Below are positions 35,640 to 46,548 of a stretch of DNA of 64,000 nt, piece after piece. Both the position numbers and the translations under genes were made by a program. Source of the DNA: Cyclospora cayetanensis (Eukaryota; Apicomplexa; Conoidasida; Eucoccidiorida; Eimeriidae); contig NW_020312043.1 in NCBI RefSeq assembly GCF_002999335.1, forward strand, positions 1 through 64,000, read 5' to 3'. How positions within the stretch are numbered: the first letter of the stretch is position 1; every line of letters begins with the position of its first letter. The notes below the pieces were generated by a model. That model had not been told where the DNA came from. It saw only the letters and a list, made by a program, of their open reading frames with translations, and ran no database searches.

Positions 35640-38324
35640 CTAGATAGCCCCCATCCCGCTGGGGTAGCGAAAGCGCCCGCACATTGGGCAAGAGGCTTTC
35701 AGTCTTTTAAAGAGCCAAACGTCGAGGCAAGCCGCTGCAGCACACCGCACACCCTAGATCGTAACTGCAGCAGCATTCGCGAAGGCGGCGAAAGTTTCCT
35801 CTTAGGAGTGCAGCAAGAGGCATCTCAGTTGCAGTGCGCCACTAAACCAATGCACGTCCTCAACAAGGGAGCCGCAGCCGTTAAACCCTCCAGAAGCTCC
35901 AAGATGGCAGCGCGCTCATGACTGCATGCAGGGGGGCCCTCTAGAATACACAAGGCCCTCGATCGAGCACACCAACGTCCCTCCAGGCTCTCTCCCATGA
36001 GTCCTGGAGGGGCCCCCCGGAGGGCCCTCGGCGTGCAAGGGCATAGAAGTGGATGGGAAAGCCTACCATGGAATTTATGCTGGCATGCCGAAACTACGCG
36101 CAGGAGCTCCCCCGGCTTCATGTCGTCAAAGCAGAAGATACAGAACTGAAGCACACAAAGGAAGGCACAGCGGCCATAGAACGCTCACACGACCCGCGCA
36201 AAATTTGGAGGTTCTAAGTAGTAGCGATTCGGGAGAGGGGCCTTTGCGTACGTGCCCGGGTGTATCAGCGTGTATGCGCATCGCATCGCGTGCGAAGGCA
36301 CCTCGAGTACAAACAAAAAGAGGCGTTTCATTCACGGGCTCACTTCTTGCTCTTTGGAGTGAGCGGAGGAAGGCGTAGCATCACCAGGCTGGAAATCATC
36401 GTGGCTGACCTCAATCGGATCGCCCTGAGATCTCGATCCCTCAACGGGGGCGGAGGACCTCGAAGAAGACTTCTTCTTGACATCCTCCTGCAGGAGGAGA
36501 TGAGTGCAGGAAAGAACCCGCGTGTAATGCAGGAGTCTCGAGGGGAGGAGATCTGCTGCTTTGAGGAGAGAAAGAACCGAGATGGAGGCGACGAGTCCGG
36601 CAGCACACAGAATAGCTAAACACATGAGGAGAGCCTGCCCCTCTGGGGGCCCCTTGGACAGGGGCCCCATAACTGCGGAAGAGGGGGCCCCCAACAGCGC
36701 GTCTAAGCGGTCGGTGTACATCCAGCGGGTCAGCATATACGTCATCACCGAGAAATAGAGACGCCTCGTCGATGAAAAGAAAAATGCCATAGGGGAATAC
36801 AGCAGACACCGTTGCAGGAGCCGCAACAATTTGGGGCCTATGCCAGCAGCAAGACGGAGCCACGCAGCAACATGCATCCCTTTAGTACCTCCTAGGGGCC
36901 CCCTACATGTTTGATAGCTCTCTGCGAGTCTCCCATCACGCGCAGGCGCTGAAGGGTGAGCTTCACTTGGCGGTGAATGCCCTGCAGCGCTGTTGCCGCT
37001 GCTGTTGCTGCTGCTGCTGCCGCTGTTGCTGCTGCTGCTGCTGCCGCTGTTGCTGTTGCTGCCGCTGTTGCTGCTGCTGTTGCTGCTGCTGCTACCACTG
37101 CTCGGGGGGCTAGACACCTCCGAGCTCGCCGCTGCTGCAGCGAGCCTGGAGAGTGAGGAGGCGGTCTCTGGGGAAGTGCCTCCTTCAGGGGTGAAGCCGT
37201 CCTCAACGTTGAGGGGGGCCCCAAAGCTTTCGCCCAGAAGATACAGCCACCTCGAAAGATGCATGGCCAAGGTGAGGAGAGGAACGTCAACAATGATGCG
37301 GCAGTAGATGCCAAGCTGCAGCGCTCCGCGAGCTCCAAAGGACCCCAAGGGGCCTCTGTTCTCCGACAGCCTCCAGGTGGACTGACTCGATCCAACGGGC
37401 AGACAGAGCCCCCACACGTCAAGCCCGTGCCAGGGGGCCCCCCCTCCTCCCAGGAAAACGCTCCCATGCAGAGCAGCGCTGCCGCCGTATCTACTGCCGG
37501 TGCTACGAACGCTTGGCGCTCCGCAAGTCGGCGATTCATTCCAGACGGGAAACCAATTGAAATGATCCAAGACGAGAAACGCCGGAGGGGCCCCCGCCAG
37601 AGACACCAGTTCTGCCGCTGCAGCCTGAGGTTCTGCCAGCGTCGCGTCAAAGAGCTCCACCAACCACAAACACAACGCAGTCAGGGAAGCGAATGGCGAA
37701 AGGACGCCGAGCATGACGCAGGTAAAAGGATACAGCAGCGCGGGGGCCCCTATCGCGCAGAAGTGGAAGAGCCACTCGAACGCACGACCAACCACGGGGC
37801 ACGCATGCAGCACCACCAGCAGCGGCAGCTGCAGCAAAACGCGCAGTCGGACCCTTACGTGATGGCGGCACCCAAGAACCCGGCAACCCATCGCCCGCAG
37901 AGAGCACAGAGGGGCCCAGAGGGCCCCCCAGGGGGCCCCCAACAACGCGTCCTTTGCCACTTTTCTGTGGGTGGGCCACCCAAGCCAGCGCACGCCTGCG
38001 GAGGCGCCGTCTCGCGAACTCTGGATGGCAGGGGGCCCCGGGGGGCCCCCCCTCGATCGAGTTCGCCTGCTGCACCGTCTGCCTCTGCTCAGGCTGCTGC
38101 CGGGGGGAGCCGTCGACGGGGAGGGAGGCGGAGTCGCATCTCCCCGAAGGGGCCATGGCTTAGCAGTTCCAGACAGCCGCGTCCAGATGCTGCCGCTGCT
38201 GGCTGGCAAAACTGCTTGGGAGCGCACCGGATCACGCAGTGCACGCTGATCCTCCACTGCAGCAGCTCCAGCGGTGTCACAAGGCGCCTGACGGTCCTCG
38301 TTTTCGACTCTGGGCAGGAGGAGG

Positions 38325-38367
<43 letters not shown>

Positions 38368-38785
38368 AATCGGTGCCGCCGTCACTGCCTTTTTGAGAAG
38401 TGCTGGCGGCGAGGATTCCTGCAGATCTGGGTTTTCCTGGGGCAGTCGATCTTTTGGATCTGACGGCTCGGCTGCCACTCCCTCTGCTGCCGACCCCCCT
38501 CCCTCTGCTACTGTAGGGCCCCCCCCCCTCAGCGGCAGAGAGTGATCCGCTGTCGTGGGCTTCTTCCGAGCACTGCGCCTCGCTTAGGTGCCTCGGATGG
38601 TTAATTCTACACCTCTTGTTGGTTCCTCCGCTGCAGAAGCTGCTACTGTGGTTACTGCTGGCGTTGCCACCACTCCCTTGAGCGGCTTGTACGCCCCTCA
38701 GGTCCCCTGCTGGTGGGTTCTCCATTGCGGCAAGGCATAATGCGTGCAACGACGGCTTTGGCCGCACATCCGAATCCCCACCCAC
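35640..38785 (-). CDS. Multi-pass membrane RING-H2 E3 ubiquitin ligase
   Basis: Three exons (36344-38785, 36067-36145, 35640-35734) join in phase to about 871 residues. The first exon starts with a Ser/Gly/Arg-rich low-complexity region, then several hydrophobic segments (for example LLQLPLLVVLHACPVVG, IIVDVPLLTLAMHLSRWLYLL split by charged loops, and LLMCLAILCAAGLVASISVL), interrupted by a poly-Ser/Asn/Gly insert. The RING domain only appears when the small exons are joined: FCIFCFDDMKPGELL, then CQHKFHAACLDVWL, then CPMC, giving the C3H2C3 (RING-H2) ligand order C-x2-C, C-x-H-x2-H-x2-C, C-x2-C. Membrane RING proteins of this layout transfer ubiquitin at the ER or other organelles. The target is unknown; an ERAD-type role is a guess. 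The ATG at 38785 is the first in frame. Confidence 0.85.
36987..37095 (-). repeat. CTG/GCTGTT triplet tract (poly-Ser/Asn/Gly)
   Basis: An imperfect triplet tract encodes a Ser/Asn/Gly run between two hydrophobic regions of the RING ligase. A second short GCT tract at about 38,328-38,369 encodes a pure Ser run near the N terminus. Both are in frame and may vary in length. Confidence 0.85.
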
Positions 38786-39773
38786 GCTGCAGGCGCTGGT
38801 GTTGTTGCCAGTATTGTTGTCTCTGTATCGTCTCTTTTGCTTATGAGGGGCGCGCAGTCCGATCTCACAAGGAAGGCCGCTTCGTCTGTTTCATCTCAAA
38901 GTACGATCCGCTCTATGCAAATATGCCGCTGGAGCAGCAACAGCAGCAACTCCCAGGGAGGCACCCGCCGCTGCACAACCCTGCAACTCGCTGATACAGA
39001 AGCCGGGGAAATTCTCTGCTGGGTATGAGAAAGTACCTCGTTATAATGCGTTTAAGGCTGTTTGGGACTAAATGCATTCAAAAAGAAGCAAAGACATGAG
39101 GAAGGGGCCGACTGCCTCCTAGCCACGGAATGACGAAGCGCAAAGTTGGGGTGGTGCAACTGAAAGAGTGGCAGTGAAAGGAAACTGCCACTTGCTGGCT
39201 GTATTTCTGGGAGCCTTGGCGAAGAAGGGCCAAAAGAAGTACAGGGAATAAATCCGAATACTGCAAACAACCGACAGGCGCCGCCGTCTGGCTAAATTAT
39301 TAAGACAAAAAGGCAGTGAGCTGTGTGGACCTGCACCCAAGGTGAAGAGTGGACAAAAAAAGCTGCCAGTTTTATTATTAATTGCATCACGGTTTCTCTG
39401 CAGCTTCTGCTTTTGCGGTTACTTGCCACCATGAAGCAGACACCACAGCCCACTACCGAACCCAGACGACGGCAGGTGAGGTAACCTCTGAACAGCTTCC
39501 CGAGTTTTTTGTGTTGAGAAACGCGCATTAATATTGCCCTTTTCTATGTTTCAATTGCTAGTCATTGTTATACGCAAGATTACTTCCTAATTATAGATAT
39601 CCCACGAATGTGGCAAAACCAGGCATAGGCAAGTAAGATGCAACCAGACATTTGCAGTTGCATGCATGTATATTCACTGTTTAAACGTCGGTATTCCTAG
39701 CGGCAACGGGAGCACCGGTAGTCATTGTTCGGACCCCGCGCCATTAGTTGCTGTTACAGTGGATGATCCTCGC
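38786..39773. other. Intergenic region
   Basis: This lies upstream of the RING ligase and downstream of the next minus-strand gene. Open frames on both strands are short and unsupported. It should hold the RING ligase promoter. Nothing else stood out. Confidence 0.5.
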
Positions 39774-41579
39774 TCATGAGGGAGAGGCCTGTGCGTTTCT
39801 AGTCCCGAGAACAAGCTTCATCCCGCAACTTAAGAGGACGGTTCTAATGCGCCTTGCCAAACCATCCAAAGGAGCTTGGTCTACTGAAGAGGAGCGCTTG
39901 ACTGCACGGTGTGTCAAGGCTACCAGCACAAGCGCTACCATCCCCTGCAATGGACCTTCCTTGGCGTGAAATGCAAAAACTTGTTCCTTCAGGAACATTT
40001 GTTCGTTCTCCCTGCAGCCCGAGGAAGCAAGAGGGAGTCCTCAACGACTGAGGAGTGTAAAAGTTAAGAAAAGTAAAAACACTTCTTCTCAAGCAAGCGC
40101 CACAGCAACTTCCATAAAGGCTCAGAGGACGACTGAGAGCCACTATAAGCAAACCAAATATCCTGGATAAAGGGATGTCTCAGTTTTTGTATAGACAAGA
40201 GGAAGAGGCTATTTGCGTGAGGAGGACTGGCAGCTGCAGCGCATCGAACGCTGACGGACCTTTTAGGGCCGTTCGAGCAGGACTCTCCTTGAGGAGTACA
40301 GGGGACTAAAGACACCCTCATTATTGGATGGATTCCACTCGAGCCCTTATGTTTGCATGACTAAGCTTATGCACGATCTGGTTAAGAGTCTCAGGACCCC
40401 CCGAATATCTGTGATGCAAAAAAACCGAACCACACGCGATACCAGCGAGAAAATGCATAGACGTACAAACGAAACCAGCAGAAGATGATCCGTTCAAGGT
40501 TCTTAGATGCCACAGGAGATGGCAGCCTTAGCATTTGAAGAGCATCAATGAAGTCCTTAGTATACATAAAATTGACGCACATGCGTGCCGACAGGGAAGC
40601 TACGCTAGTGGCAAAGCAACTTGTATCCCCCCTAAGCCCTACGACATGCCCGGTTGCTCAGTAACTGGCAGGCGATACAAATTCACGACTGCCCTACAAC
40701 GAAGCGCCACATAGTACGTCTTCTCTTACCTAAGCGTTACCTTTGCTCCACCCGTGCACTCGTTTGTTATCGGATCCGCCGCAATGTCAACTTTAAGAGC
40801 TCCCAGCCTCAAAGGAGGAGAAGGGGTTCCTTCAGGGCCTCTTTCGGAGCCTTTGATGAGCCGCAGCAAATCCTCTTCCCGATGGGTGCGAGCCAAGCCG
40901 GAGAGGTGCAGCACAACGAGCTGCAGCACCGTAAGGCAACAGTGTGTCAGAGTGTGCGTTAAATTTGTGCGATTCTTGTTGCCGATTTCCGGTTCTGCTG
41001 CTGCTGCTGCACGCGCTGCATCCTACTCTTCTGGCGCTCCCAGCCTCTGGTGCCTCTTGTTATTGCTAGGCGGTCTTTAGGAGGCAAGGCTACTTTATGC
41101 TACTCGCGCTCCTGCCCTTTCCCCCCTTCCCCTGTCAACGTGTGGTACCTCAAGACCACCGTCTTCTGATTTCGTTTTGGCGTCTTGTTCCTCGCAGAGT
41201 CTCCCGAAAACGCGACTCTCTGCGTGAAAGCGGCCTCCCTTGCCCGCTTGCGTAAGTTCTCGTAGCTCCTTCTGCTGCTGCAGCCCTAAGGAAGTATCGA
41301 GAGGACGCACTCGCTGCAGGCAACAACACACGCGAGGCGCTACGCGAGCCTGCAGCTCGTGCAAGTGGCGTCTTCGCCGTGTGTCCAAGTGGAGAATGAG
41401 GAAGTCTTGCCCGAGTGGAAGCACCCCGACGCGCGCACAGGAAAAGCAGTGCAAGTGTCACGACTCCACCAGCGATTGATCACACGCGCACCCAAACCGC
41501 AACTGCAAAGTGCTGCATGTCTCACGGCGGATGTGGGGGGAAGCGGCGGCTGGGTTCCCATGTCGATTGAGGAGCGCAT
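39774..41579 (-). CDS. Hypothetical five-exon protein, about 241 residues
   Basis: Exons 41526-41579, 41149-41313, 40741-40920, 40467-40555 and 39774-40011 all join in phase with GT-AG ends. The reading is protein-like throughout: QQQKELRELTQAGKGGRFH, then LSGLARTHREEDLLRLIKGS, then DFIDALQMLRLPSPVASKN, then ENEQMFLKEQVFAFHAKEG across the last junction, then charged helices to a stop at 39774. I do not recognise a family. No signal peptide or transmembrane segment is evident. I placed the start at ATG 41579, but the frame continues upstream to an acceptor-like site at 41592, and a further protein-like stretch (41,600-41,904, beginning ANLRRRQEQLRNPQFSDLF) could be an extra 5' exon or a separate gene. 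Confidence 0.55.
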
Positions 41580-42030
41580 TGCTCTATGAAACCTGTGGGG
41601 GCAGACAGAGAGAAACAAACACGCAGGTGCAGCGTCCGAGCGGTGCCGATGGTGCACCTACGGCTGGCTGGCTGCCAGTGCTGCAGACGCTGTGTGCCAT
41701 CACAGTGCTCTTCAGCTGCTGTTTTGCTAACCTTTCATGTGCGGTAATATCTTCCTTGGGGACTGCAGACCTTGTGGTGTCAACGCCGCTCTCAGTAGCC
41801 ACAGCCGCGCCAGAGACAGCAGCGGGAGGAGATGGAGTAGGCCTGCCAAACAAGTCGGAGAACTGAGGGTTCCGTAGCTGCTCTTGGCGTCGTCTCAAGT
41901 TAGCCTGCACCGCAAATTTCCCCCCAAAATGCCAACATGCTCATGAACTTGGCTGCAGACACCTGCAACGTTCCCTCCAAACAAGCAGATCCCAAGCACT
42001 CATCCGCCTAGAAACCGTCTACGCAGCAAA

Positions 42031-42117
42031 GTGGGTGTATGTGTATGTGTGTGTCTATGTGTGTGTGTGTCTCTGTGTGTGTGTGTGTCTCTGTGTGTGT
42101 ATGTCTCTGTGTGCGTG

Positions 42118-42150
<33 letters not shown>

Positions 42151-42217
42151 GTCTGCATTTCTGTCTGTCTATCTGTCTGCATGTCTGTCTGTCTATCTGC
42201 CTGTCTATCTGTCTGCA

Positions 42218-42274
<57 letters not shown>

Positions 42275-42291
42275 GTCTGCATTTCTGTCTG
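42031..42291 (+). repeat. TG then TCTG tetranucleotide repeat
   Basis: TGTG and TGTCTC units pass into a long run of TCTG with occasional TATC and GCAT interruptions. It is open in several frames on both strands because of the repeat, but no frame carries splice or domain support, so I treat it as non-coding. Confidence 0.85.
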
Positions 42292-42351
42292 TGGTTTTCC
42301 GTGCTCATCAGCACCGGCGGCAATCAGCCAACACGACTAGAAATAGCGACA

Positions 42352-44434
42352 TCAGTGGCAATTCGAGCTGGCCCTCCCCGAACGCCCTTCATACCCCCTT
42401 CCCCTCGTCTTCCTTCCCCGTTTTGCATTTGTTCTCAGCACTCGCAGCAGCAGTAAGCTTGTTCCTGGCTCCAGACACACCGTTTTATCTACGAGACAGC
42501 AGTCTGCAGCTCTTGGAAGAGGCGCAGGCTCTCCAAAGGCCCCTCCTCCCACGTCTCCCACCACAGCCATATCTCCGAAAATCGTGCTGCGGCTTTGCAA
42601 CAACCGACGCTCACGAGCAGAGCAGCAACTGTTGCAGCTGCTCGAGCTCGTACTGCTGATGACACTGCTCCTCCCACTGCAACTGCTGACTGCAGACCGC
42701 GGAGTGCTGCAGCCACTAGCAATGGCAGAATGACGCTGCTGGCAGCCAAGACAGGAGGAAGAGGCCCCCCCTCCGTGGGAGATATTTCGGGAGATCCCTC
42801 GCGGAACCTCTGCACTAAACCATTGGCAGTCTCCCGGCAGTAAACCTCCAGAGCCTGAGGCAGATGCAGAATCAACAGTAGAAGCAGCAGTAGAATCAGT
42901 AGAAGCAGCAGCAGTAGAGGCAGAAGTAGCAGAGGCAGAAGTAGCAGAAGCAGAAGTAGCAGCAGAAGAGGCATCAGCAGTAGAATCAGCAGAAGCAGCA
43001 GGAGTAGAATCAGCAGAAGAAGCAGCAGTAGAATCAGTAGAAGCAGCAGCAGTAGAGGCATTAGCAGTAGAGGCATCAGCAGTAGAAGCATCAGCAGTAG
43101 AGGAAGTAGAGGCATCAGCAGTAGAGGCATCAGCAGTAGAGGCATCAGCAGTAGAGGCATCAGCAGTAGAGGCAGTAGAATTAGCAGCCGTAGAAGCAGT
43201 AGAAGTAGCAGTCGGAACGGCTGCAAAGCAGACTTGTCCCACGGCTCCTCCTCCTGCTCGTGCTGACTTTGAGGCGCATTCCCAGTTCGCGTTTCAGTCG
43301 CAAGTGGTGACGGAAATTCCGTGTCACACCCCTTGCAACCCTCAAACCCGCATGCATGGATATAGATATGTATACATGTATGGCCTTACCGACGTGGTGT
43401 TTGCGTGGTTCGTTTTTTTTGCCCATGTTGCAAAGGGGGAAGGGCGGAGGCTCCGGCTGCGTCTGCTGTTCTTGCGAAAGATTGCCGCTGCTGTTTGCTG
43501 CCGATTCTGTTAGCGGGAGCACTGAGCCTGTGCTGCGCAGAGCGTCCAGCAGCTTGGTGCGGCTGCTGCGACGGTCTTCACGCGGCCTGAAGGGCGAGTA
43601 AACCCTGCTGCTGCTGCTGCTGCTGCTGCTGTACACCTCGCTGGCGCAGTAGTTGCTGACAGAAGCGCTGTCACAGCTGCTCAGTTCTGCGGGCATGTCT
43701 GCGGCTGCTGTGGGAGCCGCTTGAAGCCTCTGCCCCCCCCTAGGATTTGCGATCAAGTGGTAACTTCTAGGGGCGGAGGGGGGGGGGGCGGCATGGGCTA
43801 CCCCGTTGACAGTTGGGGACATGTCGGTGCTGCCCGCTTCGGAGAGGGCGGAGCTGCCGCAAATGAATGCGTGGTGCTGCTGCTGCCGTTTTCGGAATGC
43901 GGCGGCTTGCTGCTTTTGACCCAAGTACTGCTGCGTAGCTGCAGAACTAGCCAAAGAAACTACTGATAAGGTGTCTGTTCTGTCCACTGGGAGCCGGGGG
44001 TCCTCCACAGGGGCATATGGGTAGCCGTAGCGTGGCGGCAGTTGCTGGGGAGGAGAGAGTGGCTGGCGTTGAAACTCGTGGTGTGCATGCGGGGGGACGG
44101 TGAGGTCGTCACGAGGGAGAAGGGGCGCCCTTCCTTCGTCAATCCTAGAGGGAGAGTGATCTTCGCTGCAGTTGTTTACGTAGTGGTGAGGAGCATTCGC
44201 CGAATGGGGGCGGGGGGTCTCAGGGGCGTTTGAAAGATCTGATGGATAGTTGTAGCAGCTACTGCTGCTGCTGCTGCACTGGGGCAGCTGCTCGTGCGAA
44301 ACCTCCATGGCACCTGGGAGAGCCTCTAGAGCGTCCAGACGCCCCGGAGTTTTATCCCTGGGGGAAAATGCTGCACCCTGTGGGACCCTTAACTTTGGCA
44401 GCACCGCAGGGAGAGCCGCTGCGTGGATATCCAT
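42352..44434 (-). CDS. Ser/Thr/Ala repeat protein, C terminus unresolved
   Basis: Exon 1 (43390-44434) starts at ATG 44434 and is rich in Ser, Pro, Gln and Arg, including a poly-Ser run (EVYSSSSSSSSRVYSPF). Its donor at 43384-43389 (GTAAGG, phase 1) pairs in phase with an acceptor before 43220. That opens a frame encoding a repeated STADA unit down to about 42,850, a mucin-like, possibly O-glycosylated stretch. Read straight on, the frame ends at 42352. A different frame over 42,489-42,850 looks at least as protein-like: ALEVYCRETANGLVQRF, a hydrophobic VLAASSVILPLLVAA, and FSEIWLWWETWEEGPLES. So the true end may need one more splice. I do not recognise the family. Confidence 0.45.
42850..43215 (-). 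repeat. GCAGTAGAGGCATCA-type tandem repeat
   Basis: Units of about 15 bases, built from GCA, GTA, GAG/GAA and TCA words (plus strand), run for some 360 bases. All three minus-strand frames and at least one plus-strand frame stay open. The minus frame joined to exon 1 reads Ser-Thr-Ala-Asp-Ala; G/A differences between units (GAG/GAA on the plus strand) are silent in that frame. Confidence 0.85.
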
Positions 44435-45828
44435 GGTGGCTAGCTGGCGCGCTCAAGTGGGGGATTAAAAGGGGAGAATGGGCCTCCAGATCAGAAGGCA
44501 GCTGATCTTACATGTGTATGAGAAGTACAATGAGAGAAAGAGGCACAGACAAGCAGCTGAGAGAGGCGCGGGTTTCTCTGTGCCCCTAGGGCCCTTGATG
44601 TGTACATACGCCTCAGGGAAAGCCACCGACAGTCGACAGGACAAATCTAGTCTACGCGACAAAAGGAAAATAAAGCAAAAGGAATCAACAGACAAAATCG
44701 CTTCAAGAGAAAGGGGCGAAGAAAGGAGGATGTCGCAGTCGCAGCCGCTAGCGCCGCTACTGCTGAGGCGGTTAGAGCAGTGGAGTGGTAGAGTGCTGCC
44801 GCAGAAATTGCTTATCTTTGCCTCATTTCGTATCAAATCAATGAAATGCGCATAAATGATTCAAAGGAAATTCAATATAGAATACAAGCCATTTCAACTG
44901 AGAGGAGCTTCCCCTCGTGGTACTGCTGCAGTGCTGGCTGGGACTATTGCAGATACCTCTGAGGCCCCTTGGGTATTTAGCGCTTCAACTTGCCCTTCCT
45001 TGAGAGCGTTGAGTTTGTTTTTGTCATACTTATGCTTTCAAGGATCTGTGTCACGTCTCATGTGCAAAACCCAACTTCCACTGGGTAGGCATCATACAAC
45101 ACCAAAGGCACCTGCAGCAGTTCTGGAGCTCTCCTTTCGTCTTCCCTCCGCCCAGAATATACAGCTGAATTTTCGAGCCGTGTGTAGGGCCTTCAAAGAT
45201 TCTTGGGACCCCCTAAAAGTCTAGGGGGAGGCAGAAGAAACCACCGCTCTGAAGTGCAATGTCGTGTTTCGCATACTCATTTCGAGCGCCGCCAACAACT
45301 GTGGCCCTGAGGGCGCAGATTTGGCGCATTAACAATTCTTTGCAGCTCCTTGAGCGCGCGCCTCCTTTTCTACACGCATTCAGCCGTAGGTAGTTACAGC
45401 TAGTCAAGGTTACACGTTGTACGTCTAGCTCTTCACACCTAGGCAAGCGATAAATACATGTCAATCTGAAATAAGGGGATTTCTGGGAGGCTCGTTTGAG
45501 ATCTGAGCAATAGATTGCCCCAGCGATCGGCTTAGAGAAAAAAAGGCTCTTCCCCTAATGCAAAGGCTGATCCGTCTCTTGGGAAGCCTGGTAGTAAGAA
45601 GCTGATGTGCAGGTAACATTAGGGAAATCTGTTAATTTAAGGGGGCACTTTAAAGACTCTACACGAGCCACCCGAGAGATTCAGAAGCCCTCGAAAGTAC
45701 ACTCCGAGTCCGAATTTTCCACCACACGGAGCCCCTCCGCAGAGAGGCTACCCTTCGCGCGTAACTGTTCGGATGCTGCAGAGGGATGAGGCGTCCACTG
45801 CATGGTGCTGCAAATAAGAGTGGTGTTG
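44435..45828. other. Intergenic region
   Basis: No supported gene. Open frames at 44,465-44,855 on both strands overlap each other and show no domain. The region should contain the promoter of the 42.4-44.4 kb gene and the 3' end of the SLX9-like gene. Confidence 0.5.
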
Positions 45829-46548
45829 CTACACTGGCTGCTGCTTTTGCTGCTGCAGTTTGAGGGTGTTGTTCAGATGGGTAGAGAGAGCAGCTGCAGG
45901 GTCCTCCCTGAATGCCCCCAGGGCCAAAACGGCTGAATACTGCCTCAGTTCCCGTTGCAGTGCCAGCGCCCTCTTCTTGTTGCTCAGCTTCTTTGGATTC
46001 GAACTAAAAGAGGCTGTGCAGGGGCCCCCTGAGCCCTCCCGAAGGGCCTCCCCCACGAGGTTCATGGTGTCTAAAGCAGACGGATTTTCGCCTTCCGCCG
46101 CGGCCCCGCGTTGCTGCAACAACGCCTCCGCATAGACACCAAAATTGCGTCTTCTCTCTGCCGCTTCCCGCTTCCCAAGTCGCTTTCTCTGGCCCCTCGA
46201 GAGGCTGCGTATTTCCTTGCTGAGAAGCTCGACCACTTTTTCGGGGGCGGAGACACGAGGCTCTCCGTGGGATGCCCCTGAGGCTTTTTCCCCCCCTCGG
46301 GGGGGGCCTTGGGAGTCTGCTGCTGCGGCTTGATCGGCTGCTTCTGAAGACCTCAGAGCGACAGAAGGCTCAGGAGACACCTGGAGGGGGCCCTTTGGGG
46401 GGGCCCCATAGGGCCCCGTCGCTGGGGCTCTCGCGGGGTAAGGAGAGGAGCCTCTCAAAACTCCCTCAGGCGTAGAAGACGCGCTGTAGGCACCCAGAGC
46501 CGGGGCCTTTTGGTGGTAAGTTGTTCGCTTGCGTCTGATGGGAGGCAT
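45829..46548 (-). CDS. SLX9-like ribosome biogenesis protein
   Basis: A single exon of 239 residues starts at ATG 46548 with a basic N terminus (MPPIRRKRTTYHQK). A low-complexity Pro/Ala region follows, then a basic helix (SRGQRKRLGKREAAERRRNF) and a C-terminal block with KKRALALQRELRQYSAVL, FREDPAAALSTHLNNTL and a Gln-rich tail. The basic middle, a spacer with a short acidic helix, and the C-terminal motif of a coiled segment then FxxDPxxAxxxHLxNTL match the SLX9/FAM207A family, which binds pre-40S particles and aids small-subunit rRNA processing and export in yeast. The length fits. Assignment is from the C-terminal motif only. Confidence 0.7.
   Translation of the reverse strand: MPPIRRKRTTYHQKAPALGAYSASSTPEGVLRGSSPYPARAPATGPYGAPPKGPLQVSPEPSVALRSSEAADQAAAADSQGPPRGGEKASGASHGEPRVSAPEKVVELLSKEIRSLSRGQRKRLGKREAAERRRNFGVYAEALLQQRGAAAEGENPSALDTMNLVGEALREGSGGPCTASFSSNPKKLSNKKRALALQRELRQYSAVLALGAFREDPAAALSTHLNNTLKLQQQKQQPV

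Noticed and set aside
37259..38545. 428-residue plus-strand open frame
   Set aside because: It is antisense to the RING ligase, whose membrane segments and in-phase RING exons are far better supported.
39748..39969. Possible Myb/SANT helix (GAWSTEEERLTARC) on the plus strand
   Set aside because: It lies antisense to the last exon of the five-exon minus-strand gene, is very short and lacks the other tryptophans of a Myb repeat.
42031..42456. Val/Cys/Leu/Ser-rich frames across the TCTG repeat
   Set aside because: All frames are open only because of the tetranucleotide repeat; there is no start context, splice site or domain.
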